Part shown: in pieces, positions 1 to 8,576 of the stretch
Layout of the letters: every line of letters begins with the position of its first letter
How positions within the stretch are numbered: the first letter of the stretch is position 1
Virus record (IMG/VR): IMGVR_UViG_3300001450_000172
Coordinates: 1 to 25,009 of that record
Direction: 5' to 3' (one strand)
DNA length: 25,009 nt
From: a virus
The notes under the pieces: generated by a model
Seen by the model: only the letters and a program-made list of their open reading frames with translations
Databases searched by the model: none
What the model was told of the DNA's origin: nothing
Program-made: the position numbers and the translations under genes

Positions 1-9
1 ACAATTACA

Positions 10-531
10 ATGTCCACAAACTCCGATTCAACATCAAACAATGCTGGAACGGGGAATAAAAAACTTCGTGGTGCAATCACTGTATTGCAAAACGATATTG
101 ACATGGCAGATGCAGTATTGCAGAATGGTGGAACTGCTCTAGCAGCAAATGACATTATTCAAGCTATTGCACTTCCAACTAACACAATGGTTCTACATGC
201 AGGTATCAAGGTTATTACTGCAATGGAAGGTACAACTACTGACTCTTCTTTACTCCTTGGTATGACAGGTGGTGATGTTAATCAATTTACAGATGCATTT
301 GATTATGATGGTGCATCCGTAGGTGATCATAGTGGGCCACAACTATCTAGTGCTGTGGCTACCTTAGTACCATTTTTTACTGCAGCAGCAGATACTATTG
401 ATGTAGAAATTGATGCATCAAGTGGTACTATTACTGGTGGTATTATTCGTGTATATGCAGTTTGCATTATCATGGATGATGTTACACAGTCAGGTTCAGC
501 CGCTGAAGTAGACCGTGATCTACTGGCTTAA
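10..531 (+). CDS. Probable head decoration / capsid-associated structural protein
   Basis: This 173-residue protein begins with a Ser/Thr/Asn-rich flexible stretch (residues 1-18) and continues as an Ala/Thr/Gly-rich, beta-prone domain. It has no membrane segment and no recognisable catalytic motif. A small soluble beta-rich protein placed just ahead of the head-tail adaptor is where many short-tailed marine phages keep a capsid decoration or head-stabilising protein next to the major capsid gene. The segment around residues 50-75 (ALPTNTMVLHAGIKVITAM) resembles that class, from memory only. The reading frame stays open to the window edge and no Shine-Dalgarno is visible in the nine bases shown, so the true start could lie further upstream. 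A strong hairpin follows the stop codon. The structural role is fairly likely; the decoration call is inference. Confidence 0.5.
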   Translation: MSTNSDSTSNNAGTGNKKLRGAITVLQNDIDMADAVLQNGGTALAANDIIQAIALPTNTMVLHAGIKVITAMEGTTTDSSLLLGMTGGDVNQFTDAFDYDGASVGDHSGPQLSSAVATLVPFFTAAADTIDVEIDASSGTITGGIIRVYAVCIIMDDVTQSGSAAEVDRDLLA

Positions 532-550
532 CTTAAATTAAACATACTTT

Positions 551-576
551 GGGGCTGGCTATATGCTGGCCCCTTT
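551..576 (+). terminator. GC-rich hairpin after the decoration gene, weak terminator or processing site
   Basis: GGGGCTGGC at 551-559 pairs fully with GCTGGCCCC at 565-573, counting two G-U pairs, around a TATAT loop. This gives a 9-bp stem followed by only three T residues. It lies in the 66-base gap between a probable abundant head protein and the adaptor gene. The short T-run suggests a leaky terminator or an RNA stabiliser that lowers expression of downstream genes rather than a full stop. Confidence 0.5.
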
Positions 577-597
577 GGTACATCTTAAGGAAACATA

Positions 598-1551
598 ATG
601 GCATATAATTATCTAAGTTTAGTCAATGACGTAAACAAACGTCTCAATGAAGTAGAGCTTGTTAAAACACTTACAACAGATACTTTTTCTAATGCTATAG
701 GTGAATATGCTATGGTTAAAGATGCAATCAATGTTGCTATAAGACAGATCAATCAACATGAATTTTCATATCCTTTTAATAGTGCAGTTAATAGCAGTAC
801 TGTAACTCCGGGAGTAGTGAGATATACTATACCTACAAATACTAAACACATAGATTATAAAACTGCAAGAATTAAAAAAAATACAACACTTAATGTTTCT
901 GGCAATAATTTATCAACAATGACTTACTATGAATACATTGCTAAAGACTATGCTAATCAAGAAGATGATATACAATCGACTACTATTAATGCTCCGTCTG
1001 GATTATCAGCATCAGTAGAAACAATATCAGTTACCTCTTCAACAGGGTTTAGTTCAACAGGAACTTTGTATGTAGGAGGAGAACAAATAACTTATACAGG
1101 TATACTAGGTAATGATTTCACAGGTTGCACTAGGGGTGCTAACAGTACTACAGCAGCAACTATTGCTGATGATGTTACGGTAACACAGTTTGATAACGGT
1201 AATATACCTAAACATATTGTACGTACCCCAGATAATAATTACTTACTGTATCCTTTTCCAGATAAACAATATACATTAGTCTTTGATTATTTTACTTTAC
1301 CTACAGACTTATCTGCTGCAACAGATGCACCAAGTTTACCTGAGCAGTTTAGAACTGTTATTGTAGAAGGTGCTATGTACACAGCATATATGTTTAGGGG
1401 TGAAACACAAGAAGCTACTATTATGAAGAATAACTTTGAAGAGGGTATTAAAAATATGCGTACTCTTTACATTAATAAGTATGACTACATTAGCTCTACT
1501 TTAATTAATAAATCAGCAACTTCTTCTATGACCAACAGCAGAATTAATTAA
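598..1551 (+). CDS. Head-to-tail adaptor protein (SU10/gp6-like adaptor)
   Basis: This 317-residue protein would form the ring joining the portal to the tail nozzle. The N-terminus (YLSLVNDVNKRLNEVEL) and the helical C-terminal part (LPEQFRTVIVEGAMYTAYMFRGE, residues ~249-271, then a long helix) fit the phage adaptor fold seen in short-tailed phages, in which a helical bundle with a C-terminal arm binds the portal. Between them, at about residues 131-199, sits a Ser/Thr/Gly-rich beta module that includes GGEQITYTG and FTGCTRG. It looks like an insertion compared with a minimal adaptor. The Shine-Dalgarno AAGGAA lies six to eight bases before the ATG. The stop overlaps the next start as TAATG, so translation of the nozzle is probably coupled to this gene. 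The family call rests on recognised pattern and gene order, not on a search. Confidence 0.72.
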   Translation: MAYNYLSLVNDVNKRLNEVELVKTLTTDTFSNAIGEYAMVKDAINVAIRQINQHEFSYPFNSAVNSSTVTPGVVRYTIPTNTKHIDYKTARIKKNTTLNVSGNNLSTMTYYEYIAKDYANQEDDIQSTTINAPSGLSASVETISVTSSTGFSSTGTLYVGGEQITYTGILGNDFTGCTRGANSTTAATIADDVTVTQFDNGNIPKHIVRTPDNNYLLYPFPDKQYTLVFDYFTLPTDLSAATDAPSLPEQFRTVIVEGAMYTAYMFRGETQEATIMKNNFEEGIKNMRTLYINKYDYISSTLINKSATSSMTNSRIN

Positions 1552-4355
1552 TGCCTACAACTAGAGAAACTTTCCCTGTAGAATTTAAAGGTGGCTTAGT
1601 TACAAACATAAGCCCCCTACAACAAGGTATTAACATGCCGGGTTCTGCAATTACTTTGAAGAACTTTGAGCCTTCTATTGTTGGTGGATACAGAAGAATA
1701 TTAGGATTTTCTAAGTTTGCTGCAGCTAAGATACCACCATATGGATTAGCTGTTGTAGATGGAAAAGGTCAAACTGGTACAAGTTTAACTATTGCTAGGA
1801 CACATACTACACCTGTAGCAGGGGATACATTTACAGTAGCAGGTATAACAGGTACTTTTACTATAACAGGTTTGTCTTTTGATGCCACTAATAATAGAAC
1901 TACATTAACATTAGGAAGTAGTCTTGGTGCTACAGCAATAGTTAATGGTGCAACAAGTAGTACTACTGCTTTAGTATTAGATAATAATTCTGGTACTATA
2001 GAAGCAGGAATGGAAGTTACAGGAACAGGTATATCAGGAACTGTAACTGTAGCTAGTATAACTGATCAAAATAATATTGTACTTTCTTCTTCACAGTCTT
2101 TAAGTAATGATGTACCTTTAGAATTTAGCCCATTAAATGGAGCAGCACTAACATTTAAAACTTATGATACTGCATACAGAACACAAGGTATGGAAGTATT
2201 TGGTGATGATGTTATAGTAGCATTAAACTCAGATATTTATAAAACTTCTGGTGGAGATGTTGCATTCACTAAAGTAAATGTACCTGCATATGGAACTGTA
2301 CTGGTTAATGGTGGATCACAAACAGGTGGTACATTAGCAGTAGATGGACTTACTGTTGCCCCTCAAATAGGGGATATGTTTACAATAGCAAGTGTTGACA
2401 AGGTTTATACAGTTACTTCTGATGCTAGTGGTACAGGTGGGCAGACACTTGCTATAAGTCCTGACTTAGCTTCTAGTCCTGCTGATAATGCTGCAGTAAC
2501 ATTTATAAGTTTAAACAGAGAAGGTGCAGGAAGAACAAGATTTTCTGAGTATAACTTTACAGGAACACGTAAGGTTGCAATAGTTGATGGGGCTAATCCA
2601 CCTGCACTATATGATGGCACTACCTTTACAGAATTAACATCAGCACCAGCAGATGTAATATCTGCAACACATGTAAGTAATTTTAAAAAACATATCTTCT
2701 ATGGTAAAGCTGATGTAGTTTCTTTTTCAAGTTTGTCGTTAGATAGTAATTTTGCAACAAGTGGAGGTAGTTTTAGAGTTGGTGGTTCTGTTACAGGATT
2801 GATACCTTTTAGGGAATCTCTTGTAATATTTACAGATAGAACTATACAACAAATATCAGGTACTGGTGTAGGTAACTTTGCATTAAAGCCTATCAGTGAA
2901 GACATTGGGTGTATTGATGGAGATACAATTCAAGAAATAGGTGGAGACATTATGTTCCTCACCGCTGATGGTTTAAGACTATTAGGTGCTACTGATCGTA
3001 TTGGTGACTTTGGTTTAGGTATTATTTCTAAGTCTATACAGAGTACATTAGGTGACTTTATACAGTCTGCTAGTTTATTCACTAGCTTAACTGTAAGAGC
3101 TAAATCACAGTATAGATTGTTTGCTTTTAATCCTGATCAAGTTGGTGCTGCAGCTAAGGGTGTAATAGCTACACAGTTTGCACCTGAAGGTGGTGAAGCT
3201 TTTGCTTTTGCAGAAATACGAGGTATGGAAGTATTTTCTGCTTCAAGTAAGATGGTAGGTTCAAACGAGGTTATTGTTTTCTCTGGTAATAATGGTTTTA
3301 TTTATCAGATGGAAGACGGTAATAGTTTTGATGGGTCTGATATATCTGCTGAATATTTATCACCATACCTACCATTAAATGATCCAAGAGTACGTAAAAC
3401 AGTATACAAAGCTAATTTATTTACAGATCCACAGGGTGCTGTTAATTTTACGTTTAACTTAAAGTTTGACTTTGATGAGCTAAACTCCGTACAACCTGCG
3501 GCAATAACTTTCTCTAATGAAAGCGCACAGATTGCTTTTTATGGAGTAAACACATTTTCAAAGTTTGGGACATTAGCCTCTGGTACTGCCGTTACTACTG
3601 GAACACAAACTATAACAGTAGCAGATAATACTAACATAGCATTTGGAGATACAATAACTGGAACAGGTATACCTAGTAATACAACAATTACTACAACAGG
3701 CACAGCACCCGTAGGGACTACAACTACTATTACAGCTAAAGTTAATGAACCTGTTGCAACTGCAACTGTTAATGGTGCAACTTCTAATTCTACTTCATTA
3801 GCTGTTGATGGTAATAGTAATACTATTTTAGCAGGTATGACAGTCACCGGAGCAGGTATTACAGGAATAGCTACAGTAGCCAGTTTATCTAGTCAAATTA
3901 GTTTAGTACTTTCTCCTGCACAAACATTAAGTGATGATGTAGCTTTAACCTTTACTAAAAAAGAACAGTCTACAACTATTGCAGTAGATAATCAAAGTGC
4001 AACTATTTTAACAGGTATGTTAATAACAGGTACAGGTATAGATAAAACAGTAGTTGTTACAGCAGTAGCAACTAATAGCATAACAATTTCAAAACCTTTA
4101 TTATTAACAGATAATACAGACTTAACATTTAAAAGCACAACAATTGATATAAGTAATTATTTATCATCTAATATAAGTAATGTTAGGGTTACAAACTCAG
4201 CATCAGTGTTTGGTGGACAGGTACAAAATTTATTTAAAACGCAAACAGTAGGTACAGGTTTTACCACAGCAATTCAATTTAGAAGCGACAGTACAGACCC
4301 ACCTTTTTCACTTGACACAGTGACATTAGAATACGGCACAAACACAAGAAGGTAA
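1551..4355 (+). CDS. Tail nozzle / tail tubular protein B-like
   Basis: This 934-residue structural protein directly follows the adaptor, as the nozzle gene does in short-tailed phages. The N-terminus (EFKGGLVTNISPLQQG, then GSAITLKNFEPSIVGGYRR) is typical of nozzle or T7 gp12-like proteins, which open with a segment describing which positions along the ring the chain contacts. The middle (residues ~330-650) reads as blade-like beta repeats, with FKKHIFYGKADVVSFSSL, LIPFRESLVIFTD and DIMFLTADGLRLLG. At both ends the core is interrupted by Thr/Gly/Val-rich modules that repeat within the protein (residues ~69-203, ~252-319 and ~675-861). These make it longer than T7 gp12, which is about 790 residues. 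It would form the tail channel and end at the fibre attachment site. It starts at the TAATG overlap with the adaptor. Confidence 0.72.
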   Translation: MPTTRETFPVEFKGGLVTNISPLQQGINMPGSAITLKNFEPSIVGGYRRILGFSKFAAAKIPPYGLAVVDGKGQTGTSLTIARTHTTPVAGDTFTVAGITGTFTITGLSFDATNNRTTLTLGSSLGATAIVNGATSSTTALVLDNNSGTIEAGMEVTGTGISGTVTVASITDQNNIVLSSSQSLSNDVPLEFSPLNGAALTFKTYDTAYRTQGMEVFGDDVIVALNSDIYKTSGGDVAFTKVNVPAYGTVLVNGGSQTGGTLAVDGLTVAPQIGDMFTIASVDKVYTVTSDASGTGGQTLAISPDLASSPADNAAVTFISLNREGAGRTRFSEYNFTGTRKVAIVDGANPPALYDGTTFTELTSAPADVISATHVSNFKKHIFYGKADVVSFSSLSLDSNFATSGGSFRVGGSVTGLIPFRESLVIFTDRTIQQISGTGVGNFALKPISEDIGCIDGDTIQEIGGDIMFLTADGLRLLGATDRIGDFGLGIISKSIQSTLGDFIQSASLFTSLTVRAKSQYRLFAFNPDQVGAAAKGVIATQFAPEGGEAFAFAEIRGMEVFSASSKMVGSNEVIVFSGNNGFIYQMEDGNSFDGSDISAEYLSPYLPLNDPRVRKTVYKANLFTDPQGAVNFTFNLKFDFDELNSVQPAAITFSNESAQIAFYGVNTFSKFGTLASGTAVTTGTQTITVADNTNIAFGDTITGTGIPSNTTITTTGTAPVGTTTTITAKVNEPVATATVNGATSNSTSLAVDGNSNTILAGMTVTGAGITGIATVASLSSQISLVLSPAQTLSDDVALTFTKKEQSTTIAVDNQSATILTGMLITGTGIDKTVVVTAVATNSITISKPLLLTDNTDLTFKSTTIDISNYLSSNISNVRVTNSASVFGGQVQNLFKTQTVGTGFTTAIQFRSDSTDPPFSLDTVTLEYGTNTRR
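1756..2157 (+). repeat. N-terminal repeat modules inside the nozzle protein
   Basis: Residues ~69-125 hold one copy of a QTG...GDTFT beta module, whose partner lies at 2302-2505 (QTGGTLAVDG...GDMFTIA). Residues ~128-203 hold one copy of a second module with the pattern VNGATS, then AGMEVTGTGISG, then a run ending SLSNDVPLEF. Partners of the second module occur near the C-terminus at 3574-4137. The copies are clearly related at protein level and partly at DNA level (ttaatggtgcaac is shared). Confidence 0.7.
2302..2505 (+). repeat. Second copy of the GDxFT module in the nozzle
   Basis: Residues ~252-319 match the module at residues ~69-125 in the spacing of QTG, GDxFT and a closing run of hydrophobic beta residues (AVTF). 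It appears to be an inserted beta-sandwich-like unit within the N-terminal part of the nozzle. Confidence 0.6.
3574..4137 (+). repeat. Three tandem TGTGI-type modules near the nozzle C-terminus
   Basis: Residues ~675-731, ~738-802 and ~805-861 each contain a hydrophobic strand, then xGxxITGTGI (or VTGAGI), a strand, and a closing LTF. They are related to the module at residues ~128-203. Tandem duplication followed by divergence is the simplest reading. Confidence 0.7.
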
Positions 4356-4359
4356 GATA

Positions 4360-7300
4360 ATGGGAACAGGTTATACAAGAAACGATACAGACAATAATAT
4401 TGCTGACGGTAATGTTATTAATGCAGCAGACCTTGATGGAGAGTTTGATGCCATTGTAACTGCTTTATCTACCAGTGGTCACACACATGACGGTACGGCT
4501 GCTGAGGGTGGGCCAGTAAGTGTGGTTGGTCCTGCACAGGATATTACTGTTAGTGCTACTATTGTTTCACCTAAATCAAATAATGCAATAGACTTGGGTA
4601 CAGATGCCTTAGAGTTTAAAGACCTGTACTTAGATGGTACAGCTTACATTGATGGACTAGGTAGAGACTTACTTGTCGCTGGTACAAATAAAGTACAGTT
4701 TAATGCTACAGGAAATTATGTAAGTGCAAGTAGTTCTACTATATTAGATATTGTATCTGCTGGTGATATAAACCTTACTCCTGCTTCTAGTGGGGATATT
4801 AATATACCTGCAGATAAAGGACTTACATTTGGTGATGATGGTGAAAAAATTGAAGGTGATGGAACTGATTTAACCATTAGTTCATCTAATGATCTTAACC
4901 TTACTGCAACTACAGACATTAATATCCCTGCAGATGTAGGATTAACTTTTGGTAACGATGCTGAAAAGATTGAAGGTGACGGTACAGACTTAACTATCTC
5001 AGGTAATAATATCAATCTTACTGCTGTAGCTGATGTGAATATCCCATCGGGAGTAGGGTTAACATTTGCAACAGCAGAGAAGATTGAATCTGATGGAACA
5101 GACTTATCAATTACAGTAGGTGCAGGTGGAGACATAAATATACCAACTGACATTGGCTTAACTTTTGGTAATGACGGTGAAAAGATTGAAGGCGATGGCA
5201 CAGATTTAACTATTTCAGGTAATAATATTAATCTTACTGCTGTAGCTGATGTTATTATTCCTACTAACGTAGGGTTACATTTTACTGATGCTAATGAAAA
5301 GATTGAATCAGACGGTACAGACCTGACAGTTAATTCTGGTGCTAAGATTAATTTGACTGCTACTTCAGATGTCCATATTCCTAATAATGTAGGCATTGTA
5401 TTTGGTGGGGCTTCAGAAAAGATTGAGGGTGATGGCACAGATTTAACTATTTCTGGAGCTAAAATTAATTTAAACGCAACAACAGATGTGCATTTAGCTA
5501 ACGATATAGGAATGGTATTTGGTAATGCCGGAGAAAAAATTGAAGGTGACGGTACTAATCTTAGGATCGATTCTAGTGCAGAATTAGATATTGTTGCTCC
5601 TACTATAGATATTGATGCATCTACTTCTGTAGCTATTGATACTGCAGCAATAACAATAACAACAGACACTGCAAGTTTTGTTTCTGCAAATTCTACTGAC
5701 CCTGTAGTAATCATTAAAAATACTACTAATGATGCTAGTGCATCAACACTGCGTTTTGAAAAAGACAGGACTTCTGGAACTGGTGGTTCTAGTGGTGATG
5801 ATATTGGTACAATAGAATTTAAAGCAGGTGATTCTGGTGAAACTCAAGAAGTGTTTGCTAGTATACTTGGTGAAGCTGCTGTAGCTACCAGTGGTCAAGA
5901 AGGTGGTAGACTAACTTTTAGTGTTGCATCTAACGATGGAGAACTTAACTCTGGTTTAATAATTGTAGATGGTGATGCTGAAGATGAAATTGATGTAACT
6001 ATTGGTAGTGCTGTTGGATCTCTTACTACAATAAAAGGTGATGTTCTTTTAGATCATGATGCTGCTGTGCTTGGGTTTGGAGTAAATAATGATGTAACTC
6101 TTACACACGTTCACGACACTGGTCTTTTATTGAACAGCACAATGGCATTGCAGTTTAACGATGCAAGTCAGTTTATAAATGCGCCATCTGCCACCGTGTT
6201 GGATATTACTGCTACAGACGAGATTGAACTTAATGCTACCGCCATTGATCTTAATGGTACGCTTGATGTGTCAGGCACTGCCCTAGTAACAGGCGTCCTG
6301 ACCACCACGGCTGGCACTGTGTTTAACGGTGGGTTTGCTGCGGGAGGTGTAGGTACGTTTGCTGATGGGTCAGTCTCAGCACCTTCAATTACAAACACAG
6401 GTGATCTTAACACAGGCATATTCTTCCCAGCGGCAGACACGATTGCGCTTGCTAGTGGCGGTGTGGAAGAAATGAGAATGACTGCTGGTGGTGGCATAAC
6501 GGTTAACAATGCCCAAAATGCTAATATTAATTTTACTGTTAAGTCTGGTAGTGTGGCAACTGCTTTATTTGTGGATGGGTCTAGTGGTGATATAACTATT
6601 GGCACTGGTGCTGATCTTATTACAAACACAGCAGGTACATCCAACCTACGCCTTGGCGTCAACGCAGGTGATGCAATAGCCTCTGGCGGTGATTACAATA
6701 CTGTCATAGGCGATGAGGCAGGTACTGCAATTACTACTGGGGATAACAACGTAGCTGTAGGTTATCAATCTTTAGGTACAGAAGATACAGGCAGACAAAA
6801 TGTAGCAATAGGTTATCAGGCTTTAGCAACACAAAATAAAGATGACACAAATTTAAATACTGCTGTTGGTTATCAAGCAGGAACAGCAATTACTACTGGT
6901 GTTAGTAATGATATTTTTGGTGGAAGTGCTGGTGATGCTTTAACAACTGGCAGTTTTAATGTAGCAATAGGTAGGTCTTCTTTATCTTCTGATACACTAG
7001 GCTCAACAAGTGTTGCAGTTGGTCACGCTGCTTTAGCTACTCAAAATCAAACTACTGCGGTAAATACTTTCAACGTAGCCGTTGGTTATACTGCTGGTAA
7101 TGATATTACAACAGGTACTTCTAACGTACTTATTGGTGGTCTAACTGGTGATGCATTAACTAGCGGATTATATAACGTAGCAGTAGGAACCAATGCGTTA
7201 GGTGCAGATACACAAGGACAATCTTCTGTTGCGATTGGTGATAACGCATTATCTGCTCAAAATCAAACTACTGCGGTAAATGCTTACAACACAGCAGTAG

Positions 7301-8574
7301 GATCAACAGCAGGAGCAGCAGTCACAACAGGTACACTTAACACCCTTGTTGGTGGACTAGTAGGTGATGCTATTACTACTGGTGGCAGTAATGTTGCACT
7401 AGGTTATTTTGCTCTATCAGCAGAGGATGTGGGGAGTAAGTCTGTTGCTATTGGTACTGCTGCTTTAGGAGATCAAAATTCAGCTACAGCTACAGACGTT
7501 TATAATGTGGCAGTAGGACAAGAAGCAGGTAGACATGTCACAACAGGTACAGAAAACGTCTTAATAGGCGGTTTAGCAGGTGATGCTCTTATAAATGGTG
7601 GGCAAAATGTTGCCGTAGGACATGCTGCGCTTTCTTCTGAAGATGGTCATGGACAAAATACGGCTATTGGGTATTTAGCATTGGTTGCTCAAAACGCAGG
7701 AGCAACAGCTTATAACACAGCAGTAGGGTCACAAGCAGGAGCAGCAGTCACAACAGGTATTAATAATACCCTAATAGGTTCTGGATCAGGTGATGCTCTT
7801 ACTGTAGGTAGTTACAATACAGCATTGGGTGGATTTGCTCTTACGGTAGATGATGTAGGTAGTAAAACTACTGCTGTTGGATGGGGTTCTTTACAAGATC
7901 AAAACATTGCAACGGCTGCCGATACTCACAACACAGCAGTTGGTTATAATTCTGGTGCAGCCGTTGCAACAGGAACCCTTAACACCCTTATCGGTGCTTT
8001 AGCAGGAGATAATATTACTTCAGGTACACTTAATACAGTAATTGGTTATAATAATGATGTATCAGCAGTTGATGATACTGCCTCAATAGTAATTGGAAGC
8101 AATGCTACTGGGGCAGGAAGTAATACGGTACGTTTTCAAACAAGTGCAGGTTCTTGTACAATTAATATTGATGGTTCTGATACCTCTTGGGCGGCGGCTT
8201 CTGACCAAAGACTTAAAAAAGATGTTGAAGATTGTGCTGTAGGTTTAGACTTTATTAAAGATTTACGTCCTATAACATATAAATGGAATGCTAAAAATGT
8301 TATTGCAGATACTCTTCCGCAATATGACGAAGATTCATCAGACCCTGTTTATGGCTCTGGAAAAACACAACATGGGTTTATAGCTCAAGAAGTTAAAACT
8401 GTTATTGATGCGTATAGTGGTTTAAAAAATGGTTTTACTATGTGGAGTGAAGATCCTGACGGGACACAACAACTAGCACCATCTGCGTTAATACCAATGC
8501 TAGTCAAAGCAGTACAAGAACTCTCCGCAAAGAACGATGCTTTAGAAGCACGTATAGCCACATTAGAAGGGTAA
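4360..8574 (+). CDS. Giant tail fibre with repeat shaft and C-terminal S74 intramolecular chaperone
   Basis: This 1404-residue fibre probably binds the host receptor as a trimer. The N-terminus (residues ~1-60, with GEFDAIVTALSTSGHTHDG) looks like a virion anchor. Residues ~146-410 hold seven copies of a unit of about 39 residues with the pattern DINIPxxxGLTFG then EKIEGDGTDLTI. Residues ~600-760 form a different, GC-richer segment with NTGIFFPAADTIALASGG, a common fibre module. Residues ~780-1240 hold about seven superrepeats of roughly 72 residues made of NVAVGYxA...TTG units, which resemble the head repeats of trimeric autotransporter adhesins. The last ~124 residues are a Peptidase_S74 chaperone: S1281 in ASDQRLKKD is the expected self-cleavage serine, and a coiled-coil end (LSAKNDALEARIATLEG) closes the chain. 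The chaperone would assist trimer folding and then be cut off. The gene starts five bases after the nozzle stop, with AAGG upstream. Confidence 0.88.
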   Translation: MGTGYTRNDTDNNIADGNVINAADLDGEFDAIVTALSTSGHTHDGTAAEGGPVSVVGPAQDITVSATIVSPKSNNAIDLGTDALEFKDLYLDGTAYIDGLGRDLLVAGTNKVQFNATGNYVSASSSTILDIVSAGDINLTPASSGDINIPADKGLTFGDDGEKIEGDGTDLTISSSNDLNLTATTDINIPADVGLTFGNDAEKIEGDGTDLTISGNNINLTAVADVNIPSGVGLTFATAEKIESDGTDLSITVGAGGDINIPTDIGLTFGNDGEKIEGDGTDLTISGNNINLTAVADVIIPTNVGLHFTDANEKIESDGTDLTVNSGAKINLTATSDVHIPNNVGIVFGGASEKIEGDGTDLTISGAKINLNATTDVHLANDIGMVFGNAGEKIEGDGTNLRIDSSAELDIVAPTIDIDASTSVAIDTAAITITTDTASFVSANSTDPVVIIKNTTNDASASTLRFEKDRTSGTGGSSGDDIGTIEFKAGDSGETQEVFASILGEAAVATSGQEGGRLTFSVASNDGELNSGLIIVDGDAEDEIDVTIGSAVGSLTTIKGDVLLDHDAAVLGFGVNNDVTLTHVHDTGLLLNSTMALQFNDASQFINAPSATVLDITATDEIELNATAIDLNGTLDVSGTALVTGVLTTTAGTVFNGGFAAGGVGTFADGSVSAPSITNTGDLNTGIFFPAADTIALASGGVEEMRMTAGGGITVNNAQNANINFTVKSGSVATALFVDGSSGDITIGTGADLITNTAGTSNLRLGVNAGDAIASGGDYNTVIGDEAGTAITTGDNNVAVGYQSLGTEDTGRQNVAIGYQALATQNKDDTNLNTAVGYQAGTAITTGVSNDIFGGSAGDALTTGSFNVAIGRSSLSSDTLGSTSVAVGHAALATQNQTTAVNTFNVAVGYTAGNDITTGTSNVLIGGLTGDALTSGLYNVAVGTNALGADTQGQSSVAIGDNALSAQNQTTAVNAYNTAVGSTAGAAVTTGTLNTLVGGLVGDAITTGGSNVALGYFALSAEDVGSKSVAIGTAALGDQNSATATDVYNVAVGQEAGRHVTTGTENVLIGGLAGDALINGGQNVAVGHAALSSEDGHGQNTAIGYLALVAQNAGATAYNTAVGSQAGAAVTTGINNTLIGSGSGDALTVGSYNTALGGFALTVDDVGSKTTAVGWGSLQDQNIATAADTHNTAVGYNSGAAVATGTLNTLIGALAGDNITSGTLNTVIGYNNDVSAVDDTASIVIGSNATGAGSNTVRFQTSAGSCTINIDGSDTSWAAASDQRLKKDVEDCAVGLDFIKDLRPITYKWNAKNVIADTLPQYDEDSSDPVYGSGKTQHGFIAQEVKTVIDAYSGLKNGFTMWSEDPDGTQQLAPSALIPMLVKAVQELSAKNDALEARIATLEG
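4795..5590 (+). repeat. Seven shaft repeats of about 99-120 bp in the fibre gene
   Basis: Copies start at 4795, 4915, 5032, 5131, 5248, 5368 and 5485, mostly 117 or 120 bp apart, with one short copy of 99 bp. Each encodes D-I/V-x-I-P, a GLTFG-like strand and then EKIEGDGTDLTI. They look like a triple-helical or beta-solenoid shaft. Confidence 0.85.
6700..8080 (+). repeat. Seven superrepeats of about 215 bp, adhesin-head-like, in the fibre gene
   Basis: The motif xAVGxxAGxxxTTG recurs near 6700, 6862, 7079, 7292, 7508, 7721 and 7937. The last five intervals are about 213-217 bp. Some tracts are almost identical in DNA, for example caaaatcaaactactgcgg at about 7040 and again at about 7255, and gcagcagtcacaacaggt at about 7317 and again at about 7741. 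This suggests recent duplication or gene conversion. Confidence 0.8.
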
Positions 8575-8576
8575 AC

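Noticed and set aside
2395-2400. TTGACA on the + strand in the nozzle gene
   Set aside because: There is no -10 box at a suitable distance and it lies in conserved coding sequence.
3539-3847. 102-residue - strand frame rich in Val and Pro inside the nozzle gene
   Set aside because: The hydrophobic look comes from antisense reading of Thr/Asn/Gly repeats; it is not a membrane protein.
4312-4317. TTGACA on the + strand just before the fibre gene
   Set aside because: The bases 16-18 downstream are GC-containing and do not resemble TATAAT, so a promoter is not supported.
4795-5590. Regularly spaced repeats considered as CRISPR-like
   Set aside because: They are in-frame protein repeats of a fibre, with no constant repeat and variable spacer structure.
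4716-5714. 332-residue open frame on the - strand inside the fibre gene
   Set aside because: It mirrors the repeats of the + strand gene, has repetitive Ser/Pro/Ile-rich content without motifs, and no gene context on that strand.
6168-6662. 164-residue - strand open frame inside the fibre gene
   Set aside because: It is an antisense shadow favoured by the GC-rich block; it shows no domain, no ribosome site and no neighbours on that strand.
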